Source: Symbiodinium natans (taxonomy: Eukaryota > Sar > Dinophyceae > Suessiales > Symbiodiniaceae). Taken from it: 58,616 nucleotides of DNA. Location: assembly GCA_905221605.1 (NCBI GenBank), contig CAJNDS010000856.1, forward strand, positions 1 through 58,616, read 5' to 3'. The notes beneath the pieces were generated by a model. It ran no database searches and was not told the origin of the DNA. It worked only from the letters and a program-made list of their open reading frames with translations. A program made the position numbers and the translations under genes. Within the stretch, counting starts at the first letter, position 1; each line of letters opens with the position of its first letter. This document shows, one piece after another, positions 9,267 through 23,130 of the stretch.

Positions 9267-12200
9267 AAATTGGAAGCAACAAATCGTACTTCTTCCCTTC
9301 TGTAACAATGGAGCACAATTGGTGGCAACAAATCGTACTTCTTCCCTTCTGTGACAATCGAACACAAATTGGTGGCAACAAATCGTACTTCTTCCCTTCT
9401 GTGACAATCGAGAACAAATTGGTGGCAACAAATCGTACTTCTTCCCTTCTGTGACAATCGAGCCAAATTGGTGGCAACAAATCGTACTTCTTCCCTTCTG
9501 TGACAATCGAGCACAAATTGGTGGCAACAAATCGTACTTCTTCCCTTCTGTGACAATCGAGCACAAATTGGTGGCAAAAATCGTACTTCTTCCTTCCGTG
9601 GTGGCAACAAATCGTACTTCTTCCCTTCTGTGACAATCGAGCACAAATTGGTGGCAACAAATCGTACTTCTTCCTTCTGTGACAAATCGAGCACAAATTG
9701 GTGGCAACAAATCGTACTTCTTCCCTTCTGTGACATCGAGCACAAATTGGTGGCAACAAATCGTACTTCTTCCTTCTGTGACAATCGAGCACAAATTGGT
9801 GGCAACAAATCGTACTTCTTCCTTCTGTGACAATCGAGCACAATTGTTGGCAAAAAATCGTACTTCTTTCTTCCCTTCTGTGACAATCGAGCACAAATTG
9901 GTGGCAACAAATCGTACATCTTCCCTTCTGTGACAATCGAGCACAAATTGGTGGCAACAAATCGTACTTCTTCCTTCTGTGACAATCGAGCACAAATTGG
10001 TGGCAACAAATCGTACTTTCTTCCCTTCAACAAATCGTGACAATCGTAGTGACAATCGAGCACAAATTGGTGGCAACAAATCGTACTTCTTCCCTTCTGT
10101 GACAATCGAGCACAAATTGGTGGCAACAAATCGTACTTCTTGCCTTCTGTGACGAGCACAAATTGGTGGCAACAAATCGTACTTCTTCCCTTCTGTGACA
10201 ATCGAGCACAAATTGGTGGCAACAAATCGTATTTCTTCCTGTCTGTGACAATCGAGCACAAATTGGTGGCAACAAATCGTACTTCTTCCCTTCTGTGACA
10301 ATCGAGCACAAACTGGAGGCAACAAATCGTAATCGTATTTTTCCCTTCTGTGACAATCGAGCACGAATTGGTGGCAACAAATCGTATTTCTTCCCTTCTG
10401 TGACAATCGAGCACAAATTGGTGGCAACAAATCGTCTTTCTTCCCTTCTGTGACAATCGAGCACAAATTGGTGGCAACAAATCGTACTTCTTCCCTTCTG
10501 TGATAATCGAGCACAAATTGATGACAACAATTCGTACTTCTTCCCTTCTGTGACAATCGAGCACAAATTGGTGGCAACAAATCGTACTTCTTCCCTTCTG
10601 TGACAGTCGAGCACAAATTGGTGGCAACAAATCGTACTTCTTCCTTTTTGTGACAATCGAGCACAAATTGGTGGCAACAAATCGTACTTCTTGCCTTCTG
10701 TGACGAGCACAAATTGGTGTTGGTGGCAACAAATCGTACTTCTTGCCTTCCGTGACAATCGAGCGCACATTGGTGGCAACAAATCGTACTTCTTCTCTTC
10801 TGTGACAATCGAGCACAAATTGGTGGCAATAAATCGTACTTCTTCACTTCTGTGACAACCGAGCACAAATTGGCGGCAACAAATCGTACTTCTTCCTTTC
10901 TGTGACAATCGAGCACAAATTGGTGGCAACAAATCGTACTTCTTCCCTTCTGTGACAATCGAGCACAAATTGGGGGCAACAAATCGTACTTCTTCCCTTC
11001 TGTGATAATCGAGCACAAATTGGTGGCAACAAATCGTATTTCTTCCCGTCTGTGACAATCGAGCACAAATTGGTGGCCACAAATCGTACTTCTTCCCTTC
11101 TGTGACAATCGAGCACAAATTGGCGGCAACACATCGAACTCCTTGCCTTCTGTGACAACCGAGCACAAATTGGTGGCAACAAATCGTACTTCTTCCCTTC
11201 TATGACAATCGAGCACCAATTGGTGGCAACAAATCGTACTTCTTCCCTTCTGTGACAATCGAGCACAAATTGATGGCAACAAATCGTACTTCTTCCCTTC
11301 TGTGACAATCGAGCACAAATTGGTGGCCACAAATCGTACTTCTTCCCTTCTGTGACAATCGAGCACAAATTGGTGGCAACAAATCGTATTTCTTGTCTTC
11401 TGTGACAGTAGAGCACAAATTGGTGGCAACAAATCGTACTTCTTCCCTTCTGTGACAATCGAGCGCACTTTGGCTTCAACAAATCGTACTTCTTCCCTTC
11501 TGTGACAATCGAGCACAAATTGGGGGCAACAAATCATACTTCTTCCCTTCTGTGACAACCGAGCACAAATTGGCGACAACAAATCGTACTTCTTCCCTCC
11601 TGTGACAATCGAGCACAAATTGGTGGCAACAAATCGTACTTCTTCCCTTCTGTGACAATCGAGCACAGATTGGTGGCAACACATCGTATTTCTTCCCTTC
11701 TGTGACAATCGAGCACAAGTTGATGACAACAAGTCGTACTTCTTGCCTTCTGTGACAATCGAGCACAAATTGGTGGCAACAAATCGTGCTTCTTCCCTTC
11801 TGTGACAATCGAGCACAAATTGGTGGCAACAAATCGTACTTCTTCCCTTCTGTGACAATCGAGCGCAAATTGGTGGCAACAAATGGTATTTTTCCCTTCT
11901 ATGACAACGGAGCACGAAGTGGTGACAACAAATCGTACTTCTTGTCGTCTGTGACAATCGAGCACAAATTGCTGGCAACAAATCGTACTTCTTCCCTTCT
12001 GTGACAATCGAGCACAAATTGGTGGCAACAAATCGTCTTTCTCCCCTTCTGTGACAATCGAGCACAAATTGGTGGCAACAAATCGTACTTCTTCCCTTCT
12101 GTGTCAATCGAGCACAAATTGGTGGCAACAAATCGTACTTCTTCCCTTCCGTGACAATCGAGCACACATTGGTGGCAATAAATCGTACTTCTTCCCTTCT

Positions 12201-15200
12201 GTGACAATCGAGCACAAATTGGTGGCAACAAATCGTACTTCTTCCTTTCTGTGACAGTCGACAACAACTGGGTGGCAAAAATCGTACTTCTTCCCTTCTG
12301 TGATAATCGAGCACAAATTGGTGGCAACAAATCATATTTCTTCCCTTCTGTGACAATCGAGCACAAATTGGTGTTGGTGGCAACAAATCGTACTTCTTGC
12401 CTTCCGTGACAATCGAGCACACATTGGTGGCAACAAATCGTACTTCTTCTCTTCTGTGACAATCGAGCACAAATTGGTGACAACAAATCGTATTTCTTCC
12501 CTTCTGTGACAATCGAGCACAAATTGGTGGCAAGAAATCGTACTTGTTCCCTTCTGTGACAATCGAGCACAAATTGGTGGCAACAAATCGTGCTTCTTCC
12601 CTTCTGCGACAATCGAGCACAAATTGTCGGCAACAAATCGTACTTCTTGCCTTCTGTGACAATCGAGCACAAATTGGTGACAACAAATCGTACTTCTTCC
12701 CTTCTGTGACAATCGAGCACAAATTGGTGGCAACAAATCGTACTTCTTCCCTTCTGTGACAATCGAGCACAAATTGGTGGCAACAAATCGTGCTTCTTCC
12801 CTTCTGTGACAATCGAGCACAAATTGGTGGCAACAAATCGTACTTCTTCCCTTCTGTGACAATCGAGCACAAATTGGTGGCCACAAATCGTACTTCTTCC
12901 CTTCTGTGACGAGCAAAAATTGCTGGCAAGAAATCGTACTTGTTCCCTTCTGTGACAATCGAGCACAAATTGGTGGCAACAAATCGTACTTCTTCCCTTC
13001 TGTGACAATCGAGCACACATTGGCGGCAACAAATCGTATTTCTTCCCTTCTATGACAATCGAACACAAATTGGTGGCAACAAATCGTACTTCTTCCCTTC
13101 TGCGACATTCGAACACAAATTGGCGGCAACAAATCTACTTCTTCCCTTCTGTGACGAGCACAAATTGGTGGCAACAAATCGTACTTCTCCCCTTCTATGA
13201 CAATCGAGCACAAATTGGTGGCAACACATCGTACTTCTTCCCTTCTGTGACAATCGAGCACAAATTGGTGGCAGCAAATCGTACTTCTTCCCTTCCGTGA
13301 CAATCGAGCACACATTGATGGCAACAAATCGTACTTCTTCCCTTCTGTGACAATCGAGCACAAATTGGCTGCAACAAATCGTACTTCTTCCCTTCTGTGA
13401 CAATCGAGCACAAATTGGTGACAACAAATCGTACTTCTTCCCTTCTGTGACAATCGAGCACAAATTGGTGGCAACAAATCGTACTTCTTCCCTTCTGTGA
13501 CAAGCGAGCACAAATTGGTGGCAACAAATCGTACTTCTTCCCTTCTGTGATCGAGCACAAATTGGTGGCAACAAATCGTACTTCTTCCCTTCTATGACAA
13601 TCGAGCACAAATTGGTGGCAACAATTCGTACTTCTTCCCTTCTGTGACAATCGAGCACAAATTGGTGGCAAGAAATCGTACTTGTTCCCTTCTGTGACAA
13701 TCGAGCACAAATTGGTGGCAACAAATCGTACTTCTTCCCTTCTGTGACAATCGAGCACAAATTGGTGGCAACAAATCGTACTTCTTCCCCTTCTGTGACA
13801 ATCGAGCACAAATTGGTGGCAACAAATCGTACTTCTTGTCTTCTGTGACAATCAAGCACAAATTGGTGGCAACAAATCGATTTTTTTCTCTCTATAACAA
13901 CCGAGCACAAAGTGGTGGCAACAAATCGTATTTCTTCCCTTCTGTGACAATCGAGCACAAATTGGTGCCAATAACTCGTATTTCTCCCAATCGAGCACAA
14001 ATTGGTGGCAACAAATCGTACTTCTTCCCTTCTATGACAATCGAGCACAAATTGGTGGCAACAAATCGTACTTCTTCCCTTCTGCAACAATCGAGCACAA
14101 ATTGGCGGCAACAAATCGTACTTCTTCCCTTCTGTGACAATCGAACACAAATTGGTGGCAACAAATCGTACTTCTTCCCTTCTGTGACAATCGAGCACAA
14201 ATTGGTGGCAACAAATCGTACTTCTTCCCTTCTGTGACAATCGAGCACAAATTGGTGGCAACAAATCGTACTTCTTCCCTTCTGTGACAATCGAGCACAA
14301 ACTGGTGGCAACAAATCGTACTTCTCCCCTTCTATGACAATCGAGCACAAATTGGTGTTGGTGGCAAAAAAATCGTACTTCTTGCCTTGCGTGACGAGCA
14401 CAAATTGGTGGCAACAAATCGTACTTCTTCCCTTCTGTGACAATCGAGCACAAATTGGTGGCAACAAATCCTACTTCTTCCCTTCTGTGACAATCGAGCA
14501 CAAATTGATGGCAACAAATCGTACTTCTTCCCTTCTGTGACAATCGAGCACAAATTGGCGGCAATAAGTCGTACTTCTTGCCTTCTGTGACAATCGAGCT
14601 CAAATTGATGGCAACAAGTCGTACTTCTTCCCTTCTGTGACAATCGAGCACAAATTGGTGGCAACAAATCGTACTTCTTCCCTTCTGTGACAATCGAGCA
14701 CAAATTGGCGGCAACAAATCGTACTTCTTCCCTTCTGTGACAATCGAGCACAAATTGGTGGCAACAAATCGTACTTCTTCCCCTTCTGTGACAATCGAGC
14801 ACAAATTGGTGGCAACAAATCGTACTTCTTCCCTTCTGTGACAATCGAGCACAAATTGGTGGCAACAAATCGTACTTCTTCCCTTCTGTGACAATCGAGC
14901 ACAAATTGGCGGCAACAAATCGTACTTCTTCCCTTCTGCGACAATCGAGCACAAATTGGTGGCAACAAATCGTACTTCTTCCCTTCTGTGACAAGTGACC
15001 ACAAATTGCTGGCAACAAATTGTACTTCTTCCCGTCTGTGACAATCGAGCACAAATTGGTGGCAACAAATCGTCCTTTCTTCCCTTCTGTGACAATCGAG
15101 CACAAATTGATGGCAACAAATCGTACTTCTTCCCTTCTGTGACAATCGAGCACAAATTGGTGGCAACAAATCGTACTTCTTCCCTTCTGTGAAAATCGAG

Positions 15201-18200
15201 CACAAATTGGTGGCAACAAATCGTACTTCTTCGCCTTCTGTGACAATCGAGCACAAATTGGTAGCAACAAATCGTACTTCTTCCTTTCTGTGAAAATCGA
15301 GCACAAATTGGTGGCAACAAATCGTACTTCTTCCCTTCTGTGACAATGCGAGCACAAATTGGTGGCAACAAATCGTATTTCTTCCCTTCTGTGACAATCG
15401 AACACAAATTGGTAGCAACAAATCGTACTTCTTTCCTTCTGTGACAATCGAGCACAAATTGGTGGCAACAAATCCTACTTCTTCCCTTCTGTGACAATCC
15501 AGCACAAATTGGTGAAAACAACTCGCACTTCTTTCTCTGTGACAATCGAGCACAAATTGGTGGAAACAAATTTCTTCCCTTCTGTGACAATGGAGCATAA
15601 ATTGGTGGCAACAAATCGTACTTCTTCCCTTCTGTGACAATCGAGCACAAATTGGCGGCAACAAATCGTACTTCTCCCTTCCGTGACAATCGAGCACAAA
15701 TTGGTGACAACAAATTTCACTTCTTCCCTTCGATGACAATCGAGCACACATTGGTGGCAACACATCGTTCTTCTTACCCTCCGTGACAATCGAGCACAAA
15801 TTGGTGGCAACAAATCCTACTTCTTCCCTTCTGTGACAATCGAGCACAAATTGGTGGCAACAATTCGTCCTTCTTCCCTTCTGTGACAATCGAGCACAAA
15901 TTGGTGGCAACAAATCGTACCTCTTGCCTTCTGTGACAATCGAGCACCAATTGGTGCAACAAATCGTACTTCGTCCCCTCTGTGACAATCGAGCACAAAT
16001 TGGTGGCAACAAATCGTACTTCTTCCCTTCTTTGACAATCGAGCACAAATTGGTGCAACAAATCGTGCTTCTTCCCTTCTGTGACAATCGAGCACAAATT
16101 GGTGGCAACAAATCGTACTTCTTGCCTTCTGCGACAATCGAGCACAAATTGGTGGCAACAAATCGTACTTAATTCTTCCCTTCTGTGACAATCGAACACA
16201 AATTGGTGGCAACAAATCGTACTTCTTCCCTTCTGTGACAATCGAGCACAAATTGGCGGCAACAAATCCTACTTCTTGCCTTCTGTGACAATCGCGCACA
16301 AGTTGGTGGTAACAAATCGTACTTCTTCCCCTTCTGTGACAATCGAGCACAAATTGGCAACAAATCGTACTTCCTCCCTTCTGTGACAATTGAGCACAAA
16401 TTGGTGGCAACAAATCGTACTTCTTGCCGTCTGTGACAATCGAGCACAAATTGGTTGCAACAAATCGTACCTCTTCCCTTCTGTGACAATCGAGCACAAA
16501 TTGGTGGCAACAAAACGTACTTCTTCCCTTCTGTGACAATCGAGCACAAATTGGTTGCAACAAATCGTACTTCTTCCCTTCTGTGACAATCGAACACAAA
16601 TTGGGGGCAACAAATCGTACTTCTTCCCTTCGATGACAATCGAGCACAAATTGGCGGCAACAAGTCGTACTTCTTCCCTTCTGTGACAATCGAGCACAAA
16701 TTGTTGGCAACAAATCGTACTTCTCCCCTTCTGTGACAATCGAGCACAAATTGGGGGCAACAAATCGTACTTCTTCCCTTCTGTGACAATCGAGCACAAA
16801 TTGGTGGCAACAAATCGTATTTCTTCCCTTCCGTGACAATCGAGCACACATTGGTGGCAACAAATCGTACTTCTTCTCTTCTGTGACAATCGAGCACAAA
16901 TTGGTGACAACAAATCGTATTTCTTCCCTTCTGTGACAATCGAGCACAAATTGGTGGCAACAAATCGTACTTCTTCCCTTCTGTGACAATCGAGCACAAA
17001 TTGGTGACAACAAATCGTACTTCTTCCCTTCTGTGACAATCGAGCACAAATTGGTGGCAACAAATCGTACTTCTTCCCTTCTGTGACAATCGAGCACAAA
17101 TTGGTGGCAACAAATCGTGCTTCTTCCCTTCTGTGACAATCGAGCACAAATCGGTGGCAACAAATCGTACTTCTTCCCTTCTGTGACAATCGAGCACAAA
17201 TTGGTAGCAACAAATCGTACTTCTTCCCTTCTGTGACAATCGAGCACAAATTGGTGGCCACAAATCGTACTTCTTCCCTTCTGTGACGAGCAAAAATTGC
17301 TGGCAAGAAATCGTACTTGTTCCCTTCTGTGACAATCGAGCACAAATTGGTGGCAACAAATCGTACTTCTTCCCTTCTGTGACAATCGAGCACACATTGG
17401 CGGCAACAAATCGTATTTCTTCCCTTCTATGACAATCGAACACAAATTGGTGGCAACAAATCGTACTTCTTCCCTTCTGCGACATTCGAACACAAATTGG
17501 CGGCAACAAATCTACTTCTTCCCTTCTGTGACGAGCACAAATTGGTGGCAACAAATCGTACTTCTTCCTTCTATGACAATCGAGCACAAATTGGTGGCAA
17601 CACATCGTACTTCTTCCCTTCTGTGACAATCGAGCACAAATTGGTGGCAGCAGATCGTACTTCTTCCCTTCCGTGACAATCGAGCACAAATTGATGGCAA
17701 CAAATCGTACTTCTTCCCTTCTGTGACAATCGAGCACAAATTGGTGGCAAGAAATCGTACTTCTTCCCTTCTGTGACAAGCGAGCACAAATTGGTGGCAA
17801 CAAATCGTACTTCTTGACTTCTGTGATCGAGCACAAATTGGTGGCAACAAATCGTACTTCTTCCCTTCTATGACAATCGAGCACAAATTGGTGGCAACAA
17901 TTCGTACTTCTTCCCTTCTGTGACAATCGAGCACAAATTGGTGGCAACAAATCGTACTTCTTCCGAACTGACAATCGAGCACAAATTGGTGGCAACAAAT
18001 CGTACTTCTTCCCTTCTGTGACAATCGAGCACAAATTGGTGGCAACAAATCGTACTTCTTCCCCTTCTGTGACAATCGAGCACAAATTGGTGGCAACAAA
18101 TCGTACTTCTTGTCTTCTGTGACAATCAAGCACAAATTGGTGGCAACAAATCGTATTTTTCTCTCTATAACAACCGAGCACAAATTGGTGGCAACAAATC

Positions 18201-20104
18201 GTATTTCTTCCCTTCTGTGACAATCGAGCACAAATTGGTGCCAATAACTCGTATTTCTCCCAATCGAGCACAAATTGGTGGCAACAAATCGTACTTCTTC
18301 CCTTCTATGACAATCGAGCACAAATTGGTGGCAACAAATCGTACTTCTTCCCTTCTGCGACAATCGAGCACAAATTGGCGGCAACAAATCGTACTTCTTC
18401 CCTTCTGTGACAATCGAACACAAATTGGTGGCAACAAATCGTACTTCTTCCCTTCTGTGACAATCGAACACAAATTGGTGGCAACAAATCGTACTTCTTC
18501 CCTTCTGTGACAATCGAGCACAAATTGGTGGCAACAAATCGTACTTCTTCCCTTCTGTGACAATCGAGCACAAACTGGTGGCAACAAATCGTACTTCTCC
18601 CCTTCTATGACAATCGAGCACAAATTGGTGTTGGTGGCAAAAAAATCGTACTTCTTGCCTTGCGTGACGAGCACAAATTGGTGGCAACAAATCGTACTTC
18701 TTCCCTTCTGTGACAATCGAGCACAAATTGGTGGCAACAAATCCTACTTCTTCCCTTCTGTGACAATCGAGCACAAATTGATGGCAACAAATCGTACTTC
18801 TTCCCTTCTGTGACAATCGAGCACAAATTGGCGGCAATACAGTTGTAACTTCCTTGCTTCTGTGACAATGGAGCACAAATTGGTGGCAACAAATCGTACT
18901 TCTTCCCTCTATGACAATCGAGTATAAACTCGTGGCATCAAATCGTATTTCTTCCCTTCTATGACAATCAAGCACAAATTGGTGGCAAAAAAACGTATTT
19001 CTTCCTTTCTGTGACAATCGAGCACAAATTGGTGGTAACAAATCGTATTTCTTCCCTTCTGTAACAATCGAGCACAAATTGGTGGCAACAAATCGTACTT
19101 CTTCCCTTCTGTGACAATCGAGCACAAATTGGCGGCAACAAATCGTACTTCTTCCCTTCTGCGACAATCGAGCACAAATTGGTGGCAACAAATCGTACTT
19201 CTTCCCTTCTGTGACAAGTGACCACAAATTGCTGGCAACAAATTGTACTTCTTCCCGTCTGTGACAATCGAGCACAAATTGGTGGCAACAAATCGTACTT
19301 CTTCCCTTCTGTGACAATCGAGCACAAATTGGTGGCAACAAATCGTACTTCTTCCCTTCTGTGAAAATCGAGCACAAATTGGTGGCAACAATTCGTACTT
19401 CTTCGCCTTCTGTGACAATCGAGCACAAATTGGTAGCAACAAATCGTACTTCTTCCTTTCTGTGAAAATCGAGCACAAATTGGTGGCAACAAATCGTACT
19501 TCTTCCCTTCTGTGACAATGCGAGCACAAATTGGTGGCAACAAATCGTATTTCTTCCCTTCTGTGACAATCGAACACAAATTGGTAGCAACAAATCGTAC
19601 TTCTTTCCTTCTGTGACAATCGAGCACAAATTGGTGGCAACAAATCCTACTTCTTCCCTTCTGTGACAATCCAGCACAAATTGGTGAAAACAACTCGCAC
19701 TTCTTTCTCTGTGACAATCGAGCACAAATTGGTGGCAACAAATTTCTTCCCTTCTGTGACAATGGAGCATAAATTGGTGGCAACAAATCGTACTTCTTCC
19801 CTTCTGTGACAATCGAGCACAAATTGGCGGCAACAAATCGTACTTCTCCCTTCCGTGACAATCGAGCACAAATTGGTGACAACAAATTTCACTTCTTCCC
19901 TTCGATGACAATCGAGCACACATTGGTGGCAACACATCGTTCTTCTTACCCTCCGTGACAATCGAGCACAAATTGATGGCAACAAATCGTACTTCTTCCC
20001 TTCTGTGACAATCGAGCACAAATTGGTGGCAACAATTCGTCCTTCTTGCCGTCTGTGACAATCGAGCACAAATTGGTGGCAACAAATCGTACTTCTTGCC
20101 TTCT

Positions 20105-20350
20105 GTGACAATTCAGAGCAACCAATTGGCTGCAACCAATCGTACTTCGGGGTGGTCACCTCTGTGGACAATTGAGCCCAAATGGTGGCAACACCAACTC
20201 GTTACTTCTTTCCCTTCTGACAAGCGAGCACAAAGTGGTGCAACAAATGTTATTCTTCCTTTGGTGCAAACGAGCACCAACAACAAAACAAAGGTGGCAA
20301 AACAAATCGTAATTCTTGCCTTCTGTGGACAATCGAGCACAATGGTGGCA
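20105..20350. other. Corrupted S50 segment (probable assembly or polishing damage)
   Basis: Within otherwise regular S50, this stretch has dense one- to five-base insertions and deletions (for example GGGGTGGTCACCTCTGTGG, and AACAACAAAACAAAGG near 20280) while the unit remains faintly visible. The neighbouring copies at 15.9 kb and 24.4 kb are clean at the corresponding place. This fits an uncorrected long-read patch better than natural divergence. Confidence 0.6.
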
Positions 20351-22644
20351 ACAATAGTACTTCTTCCATTCTGTGACAATCGAACACAAATTGGTGGCAA
20401 CAAATCGTACTTCTTCCCTTCTGTGACAATCGAGCACAAATTGGCGGCAACAAATCCTACTTCTTGCCTTCTGTGACAATCGCGCACAAGTTGGTGGTAA
20501 CAAATCGTACTTCTTCCCCTTCTGTGACAATCGAGCACAAATTGGCAACAAATCGTACTTCCTCCCTTCTGTGACAATTGAGCACAAATTGGTGGCAACA
20601 AATCGTACTTCTTGCCGTCTGTGACAATCGAGCACAAATTGGTTGCAACAAATCGTACCTCTTCCCTTCTGTGACAATCGAGCACAAATTGGTGGCAACA
20701 AAACGTACTTCTTCCCTTCTGTGACAATCGAGCACAAATTGGTTGCAACAAATCGTACTTCTTCCCTTCTGTGACAATCGAACACAAATTGGGGGCAACA
20801 AATCGTACTTCTTCCCTTCGATGACAATCGAGCACAAATTGGCGGCAACAAGTCGTACTTCTTCCCTTCTGTGACAATCGAGCACAAATTGTTGGCAACA
20901 AATCGTACTTCTCCCCTTCTGTGACAATCGAGCACAAATTGGGGGCAACAAATCGTACTTCTTCCCTTCTGTGACAATCGAGCACAAATTGGTGGCAACA
21001 AATCGTATTTCTTCCCTTCCGTGACAATCGAGCACACATTGGTGGCAACAAATCGTACTTCTTCTCTTCTGTGACAATCGAGCACAAATTGGTGACAACA
21101 AATCGTATTTCTTCCCTTCTGTGACAATCGAGCACAAATTGGTGGCAACAAATCGTACTTCTTCCCTTCTGTGACAATCGAGCACAAATTGGTGACAACA
21201 AATCGTACTTCTTCCCTTCTGTGACAATCGAGCACAAATTGGTGGCAACAAATCGTACTTCTTCCCTTCTGTGACAATCGAGCACAAATTGGTGGCAACA
21301 AATCGTGCTTCTTCCCTTCTGTGACAATCGAGCACAAATCGGTGGCAACAAATCGTACTTCTTCCCTTCTGTGACAATCGAGCACAAATTGGTAGCAACA
21401 AATCGTACTTCTTCCCTTCTGTGACAATCGAGCACAAATTGGTGGCCACAAATCGTACTTCTTCCCTTCTGTGACGAGCAAAAATTGCTGGCAAGAAATC
21501 GTACTTGTTCCCTTCTGTGACAATCGAGCACAAATTGGTGGCAACAAATCGTACTTCTTCCCTTCTGTGACAATCGAGCACACATTGGCGGCAACAAATC
21601 GTATTTCTTCCCTTCTATGACAATCGAACACAAATTGGTGGCAACAAATCGTACTTCTTCCCTTCTGCGACATTCGAACACAAATTGGCGGCAACAAATC
21701 TACTTCTTCCCTTCTGTGACGAGCACAAATTGGTGGCAACAAATCGTACTTCTTCCTTCTATGACAATCGAGCACAAATTGGTGGCAACACATCGTACTT
21801 CTTCCCTTCTGTGACAATCGAGCACAAATTGGTGGCAGCAGATCGTACTTCTTCCCTTCCGTGACAATCGAGCACAAATTGATGGCAACAAATCGTACTT
21901 CTTCCCTTCTGTGACAATCGAGCACAAATTGGTGGCAAGAAATCGTACTTCTTCCCTTCTGTGACAAGCGAGCACAAATTGGTGGCAACAAATCGTACTT
22001 CTTGACTTCTGTGATCGAGCACAAATTGGTGGCAACAAATCGTACTTCTTCCCTTCTATGACAATCGAGCACAAATTGGTGGCAACAATTCGTACTTCTT
22101 CCCTTCTGTGACAATCGAGCACAAATTGGTGGCAACAAATCGTACTTCTTCCGAACTGACAATCGAGCACAAATTGGTGGCAACAAATCGTACTTCTTCC
22201 CTTCTGTGACAATCGAGCACAAATTGGTGGCAACAAATCGTACTTCTTCCCCTTCTGTGACAATCGAGCACAAATTGGTGGCAACAAATCGTACTTCTTG
22301 TCTTCTGTGACAATCAAGCACAAATTGGTGGCAACAAATCGTATTTTTCTCTCTATAACAACCGAGCACAAATTGGTGGCAACAAATCGTATTTCTTCCC
22401 TTCTGTGACAATCGAGCACAAATTGGTGCCAATAACTCGTATTTCTCCCAATCGAGCACAAATTGGTGGCAACAAATCGTACTTCTTCCCTTCTATGACA
22501 ATCGAGCACAAATTGGTGGCAACAAATCGTACTTCTTCCCTTCTGCGACAATCGAGCACAAATTGGCGGCAACAAATCGTACTTCTTCCCTTCTGTGACA
22601 ATCGAACACAAATTGGTGGCAACAAATCGTACTTCTTCCCTTCT

Positions 22645-23130
22645 GTGACAACGAGCACAAAAATGGTGGCAACAAATCGTATTCTTCCCCCTTCTGTGAC
22701 AAATCGGAGCACAAAAGGTTTGGCAACAAATCGTTTTACTTCTTCCCTTTCTGTGACAATCGAGCACAAAACTGGGGCAACAAAATCCGTAATTCCCCCC
22801 CTCTATGACAATCGAGCACACAAATTGGTGTGGGTGGCAAAAAAAGCGGTACTTCTTGCTGCGTGGTACGAGCCACAAATTGGTGGCCACAAATCGTACC
22901 CAAAACCTTCTTCCTCGGTGACACAATCGAGCACAAAACAAATTGGTGGTCAACAAAATCCTATTCTTCCCTTCTGTGACCAATCGGCACAAATGATGGC
23001 CACAAATAGTAATTCTTCATTCTGTGCAATCGAGCACAACTGGTGGCAATAAGTGCGTACAACTTTATTGCCTTTCTGTGGGACAATCGAGCCAAATTGA
23101 TGGCAACAAGTCGACTTCTCCATTCTGTGA
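22645..23130. other. Second corrupted S50 segment
   Basis: This shows the same pattern of dense small indels (GTTTGGCAACAAATCGTTTT, AATCCGTAATTCCCCCCC, TGGGTGGCAAAAAAAGC). The homologous positions in the other higher-order copies (about 14.2-14.6 kb and 18.5-18.9 kb) are regular, so sequence error is the simplest reading. Confidence 0.6.

Noticed and set aside
9261-13016. Minus-strand frame of 1251 codons, and dozens of similar long frames through S50
   Set aside because: They are translations of a 50-bp tandem unit in rotating phase, with no domain, no stable start and no codon bias; other frames are equally open.
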